This document shows, in pieces, positions 51,627-60,502 of a DNA stretch of 64,000 nucleotides (positions are counted from its first letter, which is position 1; each line of letters starts with the position of its first letter). This stretch comes from Halegenticoccus tardaugens (GTDB lineage Archaea; Halobacteriota; Halobacteria; Halobacteriales; Haloferacaceae): assembly GCF_004116405.1 (NCBI RefSeq), contig NZ_SDIC01000004.1, positions 1 through 64,000 on the forward strand, in the 5' to 3' direction. The translations under genes and the position numbers were made by a program. Under the pieces are notes generated by a model, which made no database searches, was not told where the DNA came from, and saw nothing but the letters and a program-made list of their open reading frames with translations.

Positions 51627-52783
51627 GCGCCGAGATGGCCGCCGACCGAGCGCTGGACGTGTACTGGCACGAGGAGACGCTCCGGCACGAAGCGCCCGCG
51701 GGGGCGTTCAAGCTGGCGTCGACGCCGATCGCCGGCGACGAACCGCACCCCGACCGGCCCGAACGGATCGAGAACATCGTGCGGACGGTCGAACACGCTT
51801 TCGACGACCGCTCGCGGTTCGTCCCCGTCGAACCCGCCCCGCGCGACCGAATCGAGCGCGTCCACGACCCGTCGTACGTCTCGTGGCTGGAGGAGTTCTG
51901 CGCAAAGGGCGGCGGCAGGATCGAGGACACCACCACGGGCGCGAACCGTGCGACGTTCGAGGCCGCCCGGTACGCCGCCGGCACCGCCCTCGCCGCCGCG
52001 CGGGCCGCGCTCGACGTCGACGGGGCCGACGGCGAGGAGGCGATCCCCTACGCGCTCGCGCGGCCGAGCGGCCACCACGCGCAGTCGGATCGCGCCGACG
52101 GGTTCTGCTTTTTCAACAACGTGGCGATCGCCGCCGCGGCGGCGCTCGAAGAAGGGGCGGTCGACCGGGTGGCGATCGTCGACTGGGACGTCCACCACTG
52201 CAACGGCACCCAGGAGATATTCGACGACCGCGACGACGCGCTCGTGGTGAGCCTCCACCACGACCACGGCTCGTGGCACCCGACGTACCACCCGCAGGAA
52301 GGGTCGCTCGACGAGGTGGGATCGGGCGCGGGAGCCGGGTACACGGTCAACGTCCCGCTCGCGATCGGCACCGGCGATCGGGGCTACGAGTACGCCTTCG
52401 AACGGCTCGTCGAGCCGATCGTCCGGGCGTACGACCCGGATCTGCTGCTCGTGAGCGCCGGACAGGACGCGGGCGTCGTCGATCCGAACGGGCGAAACCT
52501 CGTGACTCGACCCGGATTCCGACGGCTCGGGGAGCGAACGAGGGCGCTCGCCGACGACGCGGCGGACGGCCGCTTCGCCCTCGTCCAGGAGGGCGGGTAC
52601 CAGCCGTCCCACCTCTCCTTCGCGACGCTCGGCGTGCTGGAAGGGGTTCTCGGAACGACCGTCGACCTCGACCGGTACGGAACGGGCGACCCGTTCGACT
52701 GGCTCGACGAACCCGTCGAGCACGCGAAAACGTGGATCGACGCCGCGGCGGAGGCCCACGCCGAACGCTGGCCGGTCGAGTGA
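51623..52783 (+). CDS. Histone deacetylase/acetylpolyamine amidohydrolase family protein
   Basis: The 386-residue arginase-deacetylase fold enzyme has the catalytic pair H151-H152 in RPSGHHAQSD and Zn ligands D189 and H191 (DWDVHHCNGTQ) and D282 (SAGQDAG). It removes acyl groups from lysine or polyamines. The N-terminal PDRPERIENIVRTVEHAF is typical of class II-like bacterial and archaeal members, several of which act on acetylpolyamines. The start is the GTG at 51623, with an ATG at 51635 as alternative. It may belong with nearby amine and amide catabolic genes. Confidence 0.9.
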   Translation: MSAEMAADRALDVYWHEETLRHEAPAGAFKLASTPIAGDEPHPDRPERIENIVRTVEHAFDDRSRFVPVEPAPRDRIERVHDPSYVSWLEEFCAKGGGRIEDTTTGANRATFEAARYAAGTALAAARAALDVDGADGEEAIPYALARPSGHHAQSDRADGFCFFNNVAIAAAAALEEGAVDRVAIVDWDVHHCNGTQEIFDDRDDALVVSLHHDHGSWHPTYHPQEGSLDEVGSGAGAGYTVNVPLAIGTGDRGYEYAFERLVEPIVRAYDPDLLLVSAGQDAGVVDPNGRNLVTRPGFRRLGERTRALADDAADGRFALVQEGGYQPSHLSFATLGVLEGVLGTTVDLDRYGTGDPFDWLDEPVEHAKTWIDAAAEAHAERWPVE

Positions 52784-52871
52784 CGCGCTCCGCGGGATCG
52801 ATGGGGTAGCGAGGGGTCGCGAGCTAACCGGATCGTCGCAACTTTTCAGCACGACGTGCCCCTTCGCCCAC

Positions 52872-52929
52872 GTATCTTGGATACTATCTCACAACTTCGG
52901 ACTCTATTGAACGCATGACAAACTATATG
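52872..52929 (+). promoter_or_regulatory. Class III aminotransferase promoter with upstream inverted repeat
   Basis: ACTATATG (52922-52929) lies ~28 nt before the ATG at 52954. Upstream, GTATC-TTG-GATAC (52872-52884) is a perfect 5-bp inverted repeat that could bind a dimeric regulator such as the Lrp protein. Confidence 0.5.
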
Positions 52930-52953
52930 ATCCCTCACGGGAGTAGCTAAGCC

Positions 52954-54330
52954 ATGTCCGGAAGTCCACCGATAGCGGACCTCCACTTCGAGGACGCGCC
53001 CCGCGTGGAGACGCCGATCCCCGGGCCGAACTCCCAGAAGCTGCTCCGCCGCCAGCGCGAGATCGACAGCGGTGCGGTCGCGTACCCGCGGAGCGTGCCG
53101 ATCGCCCTCGACGAGGCGAAGGGTGCCACCATCCGGGACGTCGACGGCAACTGCTTTCTCGACTTCTTCGCCGGGATCGGCGTGCTCAACGTCGGCCACT
53201 CCAACCCGTACGTGCTGGAGGCGGTCACGGAGCAGACCGAGCGGCTCGTCCACACGATCGACTTCCCGACCGAGGCGCGGATCGAGTTCATCGAGAAGCT
53301 CGACGAGATCGCGCCGGGCGGTCTCGGGGGGCGAAACCGCGTCGTGTTCGGCGGGCCGAGCGGCAGCGACGCCATCGAGGCGTCGATCAAACTCGCGAAG
53401 TACAACACCGACGGTCGCGGGCTGATCGCGTTCAAGGGCTCGTACCACGGCGCGACGTCGGGCGCGCTCAGCCTCACGAGCGGGAAGAAGTACAAGGAGG
53501 CGTACACGCCGCTGCTCCCCGACGTCGTCCACGCCCCCTACCCGTACCCGCTGTGGGACGACGGCGACGCCTGCGGGCGCATCCTCGACGAGGTTCGCGC
53601 CACCGTCGAGGACCCCTACGGCGGCCTGACGAACCCCGCCGGCATCTGGGTCGAGCCGATCCAGGGCGAGGGGGGCGTCGTCGTCCCGCCGGAGGGGTTC
53701 CTCCCGGGACTGAAGGAGATCGCCGAGGACAACGGCATCCCGCTGATCGTCGACGAGATTCAGGCCGGCTTCGGCCGCACGGGCAAGTGGTTCGCCTCGG
53801 AGTGGTTCGACGTGACGCCCGACGCCATTCCGATGGCGAAGGGGGCCGGCGGGGCCGGGTTGCCGCTCGGCGCGCTCATGTACCACGAGGACCTCGACAC
53901 GTGGGGGCCCGGCGGCCACATCGGCACGTTCAGGGGGAACGTCCCCGCGATGCGCGGCGGCGTCCGCGCGATCGAGTACGTCCAGGAGCACGACCTCCTC
54001 GACCACGCGGTCGACCTCGGCGAGTACATCCGGGGGCGACTCCGCGAGGCTGCGGAGGCGTCGCCGTCCCTCGCGGAGGTCCGCGGGATGGGCCTCTTCA
54101 TCGGCGCGGAGTTCGTCGACGACGAAGGCCGACCCGACGAGGCCGCCGTGAACGAGATCCGCGAGTACTGCTACAACCGCGGCGTGCTCGTGTGGAGCGC
54201 CGGGCGCTACGGGAACGTCCTCAGGCTTCTCCCGCCGCTCGTCATGACCCGCGAACAGGCCGAGACCGGCCTCGACGTGGTCGTCGACGCGATCGAGGCC
54301 CACGCGGGAGAGGCGGCCGGGCGGTCGTAG
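52954..54330 (+). CDS. PLP-dependent class III aminotransferase or amino acid racemase
   Basis: The 458-residue protein has the class III layout: [19 protein letters not shown] near residue 70, [18 protein letters not shown] near 130, [17 protein letters not shown] near 158, [19 protein letters not shown] near 231, [16 protein letters not shown] near 266, and the Schiff-base Lys in [15 protein letters not shown] near 293. Homologs transaminate omega-amines such as 4-aminobutyrate or ornithine; archaeal relatives include broad-specificity amino acid racemases. Its start is set by the TATA box at 52922-52929. It may feed products of the neighbouring amidohydrolases into central metabolism. Confidence 0.9.
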   Translation: MSGSPPIADLHFEDAPRVETPIPGPNSQKLLRRQREIDSGAVAYPRSVPIALDEAKGATIRDVDGNCFLDFFAGIGVLNVGHSNPYVLEAVTEQTERLVHTIDFPTEARIEFIEKLDEIAPGGLGGRNRVVFGGPSGSDAIEASIKLAKYNTDGRGLIAFKGSYHGATSGALSLTSGKKYKEAYTPLLPDVVHAPYPYPLWDDGDACGRILDEVRATVEDPYGGLTNPAGIWVEPIQGEGGVVVPPEGFLPGLKEIAEDNGIPLIVDEIQAGFGRTGKWFASEWFDVTPDAIPMAKGAGGAGLPLGALMYHEDLDTWGPGGHIGTFRGNVPAMRGGVRAIEYVQEHDLLDHAVDLGEYIRGRLREAAEASPSLAEVRGMGLFIGAEFVDDEGRPDEAAVNEIREYCYNRGVLVWSAGRYGNVLRLLPPLVMTREQAETGLDVVVDAIEAHAGEAAGRS

Positions 54331-54433
54331 GAGCGACGACGCGACCGAACGACCGCGGCCGCCGATGGATCCGTCGGCGACGACGTCGTCGCACTTCCGA
54401 TGCGTCCGTGGCGCTCTCGCGGCGCTCCAGACG

Positions 54434-54466
54434 TATATCTAGTGATATATCTGTCCGGATATCCGG
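54434..54466. repeat. Two adjacent perfect palindromes in an AT-rich patch
   Basis: TATATC-TAGT-GATATA (54434-54449) and CCGGATATCCGG (54455-54466) lie 5 bp apart between the aminotransferase and the TnpB unit. They could be a terminator, an operator or a landing site beside the element. Confidence 0.75.
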
Positions 54467-54528
54467 GCGGGGACGGACTAGGAGTCCAGAAACTCCTCAC
54501 AGCGTTCGATCATTCGATCGGTGAACTA

Positions 54529-54572
54529 CCCCACCCTACCGCTCGCCTGACGGCTCGCGCTTGAGGGTGGGG
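54529..54572 (-). ncRNA. Right-end hairpin overlapping the 3' end of tnpB; likely omega-RNA scaffold
   Basis: A 9-bp perfect stem (CCCCACCCT / AGGGTGGGG) closes a 26-nt loop. The tnpB stop codon (54536-54538) lies inside the hairpin. In related elements the guide RNA of TnpB is processed from just this 3' end and right-end segment. Its full length and guide boundary cannot be set by eye. Confidence 0.5.
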
Positions 54573-55759
54573 CTTCCTGTTTCCACGACGCGCTTTGCAT
54601 CCACAACGGAAGACACAGGGAGCGCAGTCTCCACAGGCGTTGATTCGGAGCGTCCCGCTCCTAACCGCTTCTTGATACCGCGAGAAAGAATGTTCCACGC
54701 GGCATTCGCGTCTCTATCCACCTCGAACCCACACACCGGACAGGAGTGTTCGCGCACCCACAGCGGCTTCTCCGTCGAAACACCGCAGGACGCACACTCT
54801 TTGGTCGTTCCACGCGGATTCACGGCAACGAAGTGCGTTCCTTCCCGTTCGCACTTGTATTCGAGCATCCGAAGGAACGTTCCCCACGCCGCGCCTGCGC
54901 GGTTCCGAGAGTTACCCGGTAGTTCGACCAACCCCTTCGCGTCCAAGTCCTCAACCGCTACGAAGTCGTACTCCCGAGCGTAGTAGTTCGAGAGCTTGTG
55001 AAGGAAGTCGCAGCGCTTGTTCTTCAACTCCGCGTGGCGTTCGGCCACGACGCGGCGCTGTTCCTCCCAATTCGCAGACCCGTGTTCTTTCCGCGAGAGG
55101 TCGCGCTGTGCGCGTTCCAACCGCTCGCGCTCGTCGGACAGGTCGAAGGATTCGACGGCGGTTCCGTCGGTGTCGTGGGCGTACTTGAGAATCCCCACGT
55201 CGACACCGACGCACTTCTCGGGATTCTCGGGTTTCTCCGGCGGGTCGTCGGGTGTTTCGACACCGAGGATAGCGTACCACTTCCCGGTGGGTTCCTGTTT
55301 GACGGTGACAGTCTTGATTTCGGTGTCGTCGGGCAACTCACGGTGGAGAGTGAGCGGGATTTCTCCGAGTTTCGAGAGCCACAGCCGCGTCCGACCGCTC
55401 GTGTTCTTGAGCTTGAAGCCGGATTGACTGTAGGTGAAACTGCGGTACTCGCCCGGTGCTTTCCACTTGAGGGTGCCGACGCGGTAGCCGTTCTCTTTGC
55501 GACCGCGAAGCGTCGAGAGATTGTCGTACAACCGCTGAACGACTTTCTGAAGAACCTTCGAGTGAACGCCTTTCAGGTCGTTCCACCACTTCTTGAGGCT
55601 CGGCAGGAGCTTCTGCTCGCTGTATGCCGACGTGTCGTCGGTGCGGTTGAGTCGGTGGAGGAAGTGGTTGTAGACCTGTCTACAGGTATCGACAGTCCAC
55701 GCTAACTGTTCTTCGAGAACGTCGGACGGTCGGAGTCGATACCTGTAGTTGTAGTTCAT
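54536..55759 (-). CDS. tnpB: RNA-guided nuclease TnpB
   Basis: The 407-residue protein has an intact RuvC triad: Asp187 in CVGVDVGILKYA, Glu270 in DFVAVEDLDAKGL and Asp350 in GFEVDRDANAAWNIL. The zinc finger has Cys322, Cys325, Cys340 and Cys343. TnpB cuts DNA guided by an RNA from its own 3' end and keeps the element in place after excision. All catalytic residues are present, so it is probably active. The ATG at 55759 directly abuts the stop of the upstream mini-gene. The C-terminal ~40 residues are variable and overlap the predicted guide RNA. Confidence 0.92.
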   Translation of the reverse strand: MNYNYRYRLRPSDVLEEQLAWTVDTCRQVYNHFLHRLNRTDDTSAYSEQKLLPSLKKWWNDLKGVHSKVLQKVVQRLYDNLSTLRGRKENGYRVGTLKWKAPGEYRSFTYSQSGFKLKNTSGRTRLWLSKLGEIPLTLHRELPDDTEIKTVTVKQEPTGKWYAILGVETPDDPPEKPENPEKCVGVDVGILKYAHDTDGTAVESFDLSDERERLERAQRDLSRKEHGSANWEEQRRVVAERHAELKNKRCDFLHKLSNYYAREYDFVAVEDLDAKGLVELPGNSRNRAGAAWGTFLRMLEYKCEREGTHFVAVNPRGTTKECASCGVSTEKPLWVREHSCPVCGFEVDRDANAAWNILSRGIKKRLGAGRSESTPVETALPVSSVVDAKRVVETGSPTLKREPSGER

Positions 55760-55882
55760 CTACGAGCGTTCTTCGATGAGTTCGTCCAACTTGTCTTGGA
55801 CGAATCGGGAGAGGTTCAGGTGGTTCTCCTGAATCCACTCCTCTTGGTCGTCCCGGACGGTGATGTTCTTGCGCGTTGCCAC
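55760..55882 (-). CDS. 40-residue ribbon-helix-helix protein next to tnpB
   Basis: The frame from the GTG at 55882 encodes VATRKNITVRDDQEEWIQEN followed by HLNLSRFVQDKLDELIEERS, a clear ribbon-helix-helix: one beta strand (KNITV) and two helices. Its TAG stop touches the tnpB ATG (TAGATG), so the two are co-translated. A CTTTATGG box (55913-55906) lies ~28 nt upstream and fixes the GTG start. RHH proteins usually repress their own promoter; here it likely controls tnpB expression. It is too short for most gene finders. Confidence 0.75.
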   Translation of the reverse strand: MATRKNITVRDDQEEWIQENHLNLSRFVQDKLDELIEERS

Positions 55883-55981
55883 ACAAGTATGATACACACG
55901 ATACTCCATAAAGATGCCGATAGAAACGGTTGGCCTGTGGGCCGAGCGTCGAACGTGTGTGAGAACCGGGCGGCGCTGTAT

Positions 55982-56024
55982 CCCCTCCCTACTCACTCGC
56001 TTCGCTCGTTCGTTGAGGAAGGGG
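55982..56024 (-). repeat. Left-end hairpin of the TnpB unit
   Basis: Imperfect stem CCCCTCCCT / AGGAAGGGG around a 25-nt loop; its outline copies the right-end hairpin in the same orientation, which supports its being the element's other terminus. Confidence 0.6.
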
Positions 56025-56039
56025 CCTTAGCGCCTCAAT

Positions 56040-56336
56040 TCAGGTAAAATCGACCGTGACGTCTCCCTGTGGACTCGCCACCGCTCGATGTTTAATCGTC
56101 CCGACCACCCAGGGCGAGCAGTACGACGTCTTGTCGGGATTCCGCCCGACTACCCAGGCGTCACCGACTTCGTGGTTCGCCGGCAGGTCGCTCGTCGTGA
56201 GTGCCGCACAGATGTATTCCTCGCCCGCGTACGGCAGCGTCTCTGCGGCGAGGACCAGCCAGAGTCGAGGATTCGAACTCCGCCTGAACGGGTCGGGTGC
56301 CCAGAAAAAATCACCTTTCCGATAGGAATCACTCAT
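56040..56336 (-). CDS. Probable MazF/PemK-like toxin of a toxin-antitoxin pair
   Basis: The 98-residue protein begins SYRKGDFFWAPDPFRRSSNP and continues RLWLVLAAETLPYAGEEYIC, ALTTSD and GDAWVVG, which looks like the small beta-barrel of MazF/PemK RNases (KGDIVW...RPxLVL pattern). Such toxins cleave mRNA. It overlaps the upstream HTH gene by 8 nt, the normal toxin-after-antitoxin order. The family call is by pattern only; a different small beta-barrel protein is possible. It lies right beside the TnpB unit in the lower-GC patch. Confidence 0.6.
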   Translation of the reverse strand: MSDSYRKGDFFWAPDPFRRSSNPRLWLVLAAETLPYAGEEYICAALTTSDLPANHEVGDAWVVGRNPDKTSYCSPWVVGTIKHRAVASPQGDVTVDFT

Positions 56337-56691
56337 GCGTTCTGCGCGGGTCGACCGCGTGTTCCTGCCACTCGTCGTAGTCGAACGGCCTCTCTTCGTG
56401 GTTCGCGGCGACGGCGGCCGTGTGAGCGGCCGCTGCGTCGAGGCTTCGAACGTGATCGCTGACCCGCCAGTATGTCCCCTTGTGATCCACCTGGCCCGCC
56501 TCCCGCAGTCTCACCAGGGTCGGTCCGACGGATCCTCGGTTGACGCCGGTTGCGTCCGCGATCTCGATCTGCGTAAACGCCTGATCGGCGTTCTCTTCGA
56601 GAAACGAGAGTATTTCGTGTGCGTTCGTCCCCGGCTTTGGACCGTCTTCGTCGCCGTCGATTCGGTCGAATCGATCCGCACTAATGGGCAT
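56329..56691 (-). CDS. Winged-helix protein, probable antitoxin/autoregulator
   Basis: The 120-residue protein has a MarR-like winged helix at residues ~22-75 (NAHEILSFLEENADQAFTQ; IADATGVNRGSVGPTLVRL; HKGTYWRVSD) and a C-terminal acidic tail with PFDYDEWQEHAVDPRR that could wrap the partner toxin. Its stop overlaps the start of the MazF-like gene. The promoter carries two TGTACTA direct repeats that fit autoregulation. The pairing as a toxin-antitoxin module is inferred from size, order and overlap. Confidence 0.65.
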   Translation of the reverse strand: MPISADRFDRIDGDEDGPKPGTNAHEILSFLEENADQAFTQIEIADATGVNRGSVGPTLVRLREAGQVDHKGTYWRVSDHVRSLDAAAAHTAAVAANHEERPFDYDEWQEHAVDPRRTHE

Positions 56692-56720
56692 GTGTACTAT
56701 TTTGTATCGAATGTACTAAT
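56690..56720 (-). promoter_or_regulatory. Promoter/operator of the probable toxin-antitoxin pair
   Basis: On the + strand TGTACTAT (56693-56700) and TGTACTAA (56712-56719) repeat with 19-bp spacing, just upstream of the antitoxin ATG on the - strand, bracketing a TATA-like GATACAAAAT. They are likely binding sites for the winged-helix protein. Confidence 0.5.
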
Positions 56721-57378
56721 AATTGCGGTCCGGTCGCGCCTCGTCGATTCGCGCTCTGAACCGCTCCGCCGTCTCCGTGAGCCGGTCGAAGTCCCCCGCG
56801 GCGATCGCCTCGCGGTCCACGAGCGAACTGCCGACGCCGACGGCGACCGCGCCGGCGTCGACGTACGCCGCGACGTTCTCCAGCCCGACGCCGCCCGTGG
56901 GCATCGTCGGGACGTGGCCGAGCGGCCCGCCCAGCGCCCGCACGTGGGCCGGGCCGCCGCTCGACGCCGGGAAGACCTTCACGAGGTCCGCGCCGGCCGC
57001 GTACGCGTTCGCCGCCTCGGTCGGCGTGAAGACGCCGGGAGCGACGAGTTTCCCGTACCGGTTGCAGACTTCGACGACCGCCGGGTCGAAACTCGGCGTG
57101 ATGACGAACTCCGCGCCGGCGAGCATCGCGGCGCGCGCCGTCTCCGCGTCCAGCACGGTCCCGACGCCGATCGAGACCCCGTCGCCGACGGCGTCGTCGA
57201 CCGCTCGGAGCATCCCCAGCACGCCGTCCGTGTCAGCCGTGATCTCGATCGCCCGCACGCCGCCGGCCGCGAGGGCGGAGACGGCGTCGACCGCGTCGTC
57301 GGCGTCGATCCCGCGGACGATGGCGACGACGCCGCTCTCCGTGATCCGGTCGAGGACCGGTTCGCTCGATTGTGACAT
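56716..57378 (-). CDS. 2-dehydro-3-deoxy-6-phosphogluconate/galactonate aldolase (KDPG/KDPGal aldolase)
   Basis: The 220-residue class I aldolase has the catalytic pattern of the Eda family: RAIEIT with Glu45, the GVGTVLDAETARAAMLAGAEFVI region, VITPSFDPAV, PGVFTPTEAANAYAAGAD and the Schiff-base Lys134 in LVKVFPASSGGP. It splits a 2-keto-3-deoxy-6-phospho sugar acid into pyruvate and glyceraldehyde 3-phosphate. Next to a beta-galactosidase and sugar transporter it probably acts on the galactose branch (DeLey-Doudoroff). The ATG at 57378 starts the domain directly. Its own promoter lies in the repeat-bearing gap upstream. Confidence 0.88.
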   Translation of the reverse strand: MSQSSEPVLDRITESGVVAIVRGIDADDAVDAVSALAAGGVRAIEITADTDGVLGMLRAVDDAVGDGVSIGVGTVLDAETARAAMLAGAEFVITPSFDPAVVEVCNRYGKLVAPGVFTPTEAANAYAAGADLVKVFPASSGGPAHVRALGGPLGHVPTMPTGGVGLENVAAYVDAGAVAVGVGSSLVDREAIAAGDFDRLTETAERFRARIDEARPDRNY

Positions 57379-57434
57379 TGATTGACGCCCGGATCCTCGC
57401 GGTCGGGCGGCTAAAGCGTTCCGCACGAATCCGA

Positions 57435-57534
57435 CGGAACGTGGCTGCACTCGACGGAGAGCGGCCGCACTCGAGGGGAAGTGACCGCACTCGACGGGGA
57501 GTGGCCGTGCCCGACGGAAACCGCGGTGCGGGAT
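57435..57534. repeat. Five imperfect 20-bp tandem repeats upstream of the aldolase gene
   Basis: Units run 57435-57454, 57455-57474, 57475-57494, 57495-57514 and a weaker 57515-57534, with consensus CGGAGAGTGGCCGCACTCGA. They lie between the aldolase TATA-like box (GCTTTAGCC, 57418-57410 on the - strand) and the ugpC-type gene. A 20-bp period is about two helical turns, so repeated regulator binding on one face is plausible. Confidence 0.8.
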
Positions 57535-57541
57535 CGAAACG

Positions 57542-58657
<1,116 letters not shown>

Positions 58658-58660
58658 GGG

Positions 58661-59506
58661 TTACTCCTTGAGCGAGCCGGCGAGGATGCCGCTGACGAAC
58701 TGTTTCTGCAGGAGGAGAAACAGCGCGAAGATGGGGACGATAGAGAGCGTCGCCGCGACCATGATCTGGTCGTAGTAGACGCGCTGGAACCCCACGAGCT
58801 GTGCGAACGCCACCGGGATGGTGTACATCGCCTCGTCCTGCAGGACCACGAGCGGGTACAGAAAGAGGTCCCACTGGAACAGAAAGAGGATGATCGCGAG
58901 CGCCGCCAGCGACGACTTCATCGTCGGCAGCGCGATGCGGTAGAACAGCTGAAACTCCGTCGCCCCGTCCATCCGGGCCGATTCGAGCAGCGCGTCGGGG
59001 ATCTTCTTCATGTTCTGTCGCATGAGGAAGATGCCGATCGGGTTCGCCGCCCACGGCAGGATGATCGCCTGGTACGAGTTCGTCCACCCGAACCGGACCA
59101 TGAGGAGGAAAAGCGGGATGACGAGGAGCTGGATCGGAAGCACGAGCGTCGCGAGGATGCCGTAGAAGATCGGCTCCTTGAACCGAAAGTCGTACTTCGC
59201 GAACGCGAAGCCGGCCATCGAACAGAGAAGCACCGAGAGCACCGTGTAGACGACGGCGACGAGGACGCTGTTTCCGACGCTTCGGAGGAAGTTCAACCGC
59301 CCCTGGAGCGCGTCGAGGTTGGCGAGGAACTCCAACCCGGGGACGAACCGCGGCGGGTACTGCAGGAATTCGGGCTGCGGGAGCGACGCGGCGACGAACA
59401 TCCAGTAGATGGGAACCAAGGTGAGCGCCACCATCACGAGGAGGAACGTGTAGGCGAGGAACTGCCAGACGGCCTCCCGGCGGGTCTCCTCACGCATCGT
59501 CGTCAC
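58661..59506 (-). CDS. Sugar ABC transporter permease (UgpE/MalG type)
   Basis: The 281-residue permease has six membrane helices and the EAA loop KIPDALLESARMDGATEFQLFYRIALP near residue 168, which docks to the ATPase. The large periplasmic-side loop near residues 40-75 (FVPGLEFLANLDALQGRLNFLRSV) is typical of MalG/UgpE. It overlaps the other permease gene by 17 nt, so they are translated together. Confidence 0.93.
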   Translation of the reverse strand: MTTMREETRREAVWQFLAYTFLLVMVALTLVPIYWMFVAASLPQPEFLQYPPRFVPGLEFLANLDALQGRLNFLRSVGNSVLVAVVYTVLSVLLCSMAGFAFAKYDFRFKEPIFYGILATLVLPIQLLVIPLFLLMVRFGWTNSYQAIILPWAANPIGIFLMRQNMKKIPDALLESARMDGATEFQLFYRIALPTMKSSLAALAIILFLFQWDLFLYPLVVLQDEAMYTIPVAFAQLVGFQRVYYDQIMVAATLSIVPIFALFLLLQKQFVSGILAGSLKE

Positions 59507-60500
59507 CCCCGACCTTGATCTGCACGATCGACAGGGCGGCGACGATCACGACCAGCGCGTAGGTGAGCGCGCTCGCGTAGCCGAGGTTGAAGTTCACGAA
59601 CGCCTCCTCGTAGACGTACTGGACGATCGTAAGCGTCGCGTTCGACGGGCCGCCGCCGGTGATGATGTACGGCTCCGCGAACAGCTTGAACGTCCCGATG
59701 GTCGAGAGGACGACCACGAACAGCAGGACGGGGCGGAGCTGCGGCAGCGTCACGTACCGGAACTTCTGCCAGCGGGTCGCCCCGTCGATCTCCGCGGCCT
59801 CGTACAGTTGCCGCGGGATGTTTTGCAGCCCCGCGAGGAGGATGATCATGTTGTACCCGGTCCACCGCCACGTGACCGCTCCGACGATGGTCATCTTCGC
59901 CCAGAACGGGTCCGTGAGCCACGGAATCGGCCCGAGGCCGATCCGGCCGAGCGCGAAGTTGACGACGCCGAGTTGCTCGTTGAGGAGGAGCAAAAAGACC
60001 GTCGAGTACGCGACGAGGTTCGCCGACACCGGGAGCGCGAGCGTCGTCCGCAGGACGCCCTTGAACCGGACGAACGAGGCGTTGAGCGCGAGCGCGAGCG
60101 CCAGCGCGAGGCCGATCATGATCGGCACCTGCACGGCGAGGATGAACACCGTGTTGAACAGCGCCTGGTGGAACAGGCTGTCCATGAAGAGGCGCGCGTA
60201 GTTCGAGAGGCCGACGAACTCCAGCGCCGCGAGCCGCTGAACTTCGACCACGGTGAACCCGAGATCGACCCAGACGAGCGTCCCCTCCCCGATCCCCCGG
60301 TACTCGAAGAACGAGAGGTAGAGCGTGTAGACGACCGGGAACGCGAGGAAGACGCCGAACAGGACGAAGAAGGGTGCGAGAAACAGGTACGGAACGCCCG
60401 GTACCGTCGGCAGCGCGTCGCGCGCGTCCTGTCGGGCGTACCGGAGCCGGTCCCGTAGCGTTGCGTCGTACCGCCGTGACCCTGATTGATCCGTCGCCAT
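59490..60500 (-). CDS. Sugar ABC transporter permease (UgpA/MalF type)
   Basis: The 336-residue permease has a charged N-terminus (~35 residues), about six membrane helices and the EAA loop IPRQLYEAAEIDGATRWQKFRYVTLP near residue 220. The long loop after the first helix (YRGIGEGTLVWVDLGFTVVE) fits MalF/UgpA. The ATG at 60500 lies 2 nt after the binding-protein stop. The frame open further upstream covers the binding-protein gene and is not coding. Confidence 0.93.
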   Translation of the reverse strand: MATDQSGSRRYDATLRDRLRYARQDARDALPTVPGVPYLFLAPFFVLFGVFLAFPVVYTLYLSFFEYRGIGEGTLVWVDLGFTVVEVQRLAALEFVGLSNYARLFMDSLFHQALFNTVFILAVQVPIMIGLALALALALNASFVRFKGVLRTTLALPVSANLVAYSTVFLLLLNEQLGVVNFALGRIGLGPIPWLTDPFWAKMTIVGAVTWRWTGYNMIILLAGLQNIPRQLYEAAEIDGATRWQKFRYVTLPQLRPVLLFVVVLSTIGTFKLFAEPYIITGGGPSNATLTIVQYVYEEAFVNFNLGYASALTYALVVIVAALSIVQIKVGGDDDA

Positions 60501-60502
60501 GG

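Larger units (their letters stand above)
54529..56039 (-). mobile_element. IS200/IS605-type TnpB unit without TnpA
   Basis: The unit holds tnpB and a ribbon-helix-helix mini-gene. Similar hairpins mark the two ends: 54529-54572 (arms CCCCACCCT/AGGGTGGGG) and 55982-56024 (arms CCCCTCCCT/AGGAAGGGG), both starting CCCC-N-CCCTAC and ending TTGAGG..GGGG in the same sense. No transposase TnpA is visible, so mobility would need one in trans. GC is lower than in the flanks. The exact cleavage sites are not determined; outer limits are approximate. Confidence 0.7.

Noticed and set aside
54331-56039. TnpA (Y1) transposase partner of tnpB
   Set aside because: No frame with the HUH motif or Y1 tyrosine context is present; the only second gene is the small ribbon-helix-helix protein.
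57435-57534. CRISPR array
   Set aside because: The 20-bp units are directly adjacent without spacers and vary between copies, so they are tandem repeats, not a CRISPR array.
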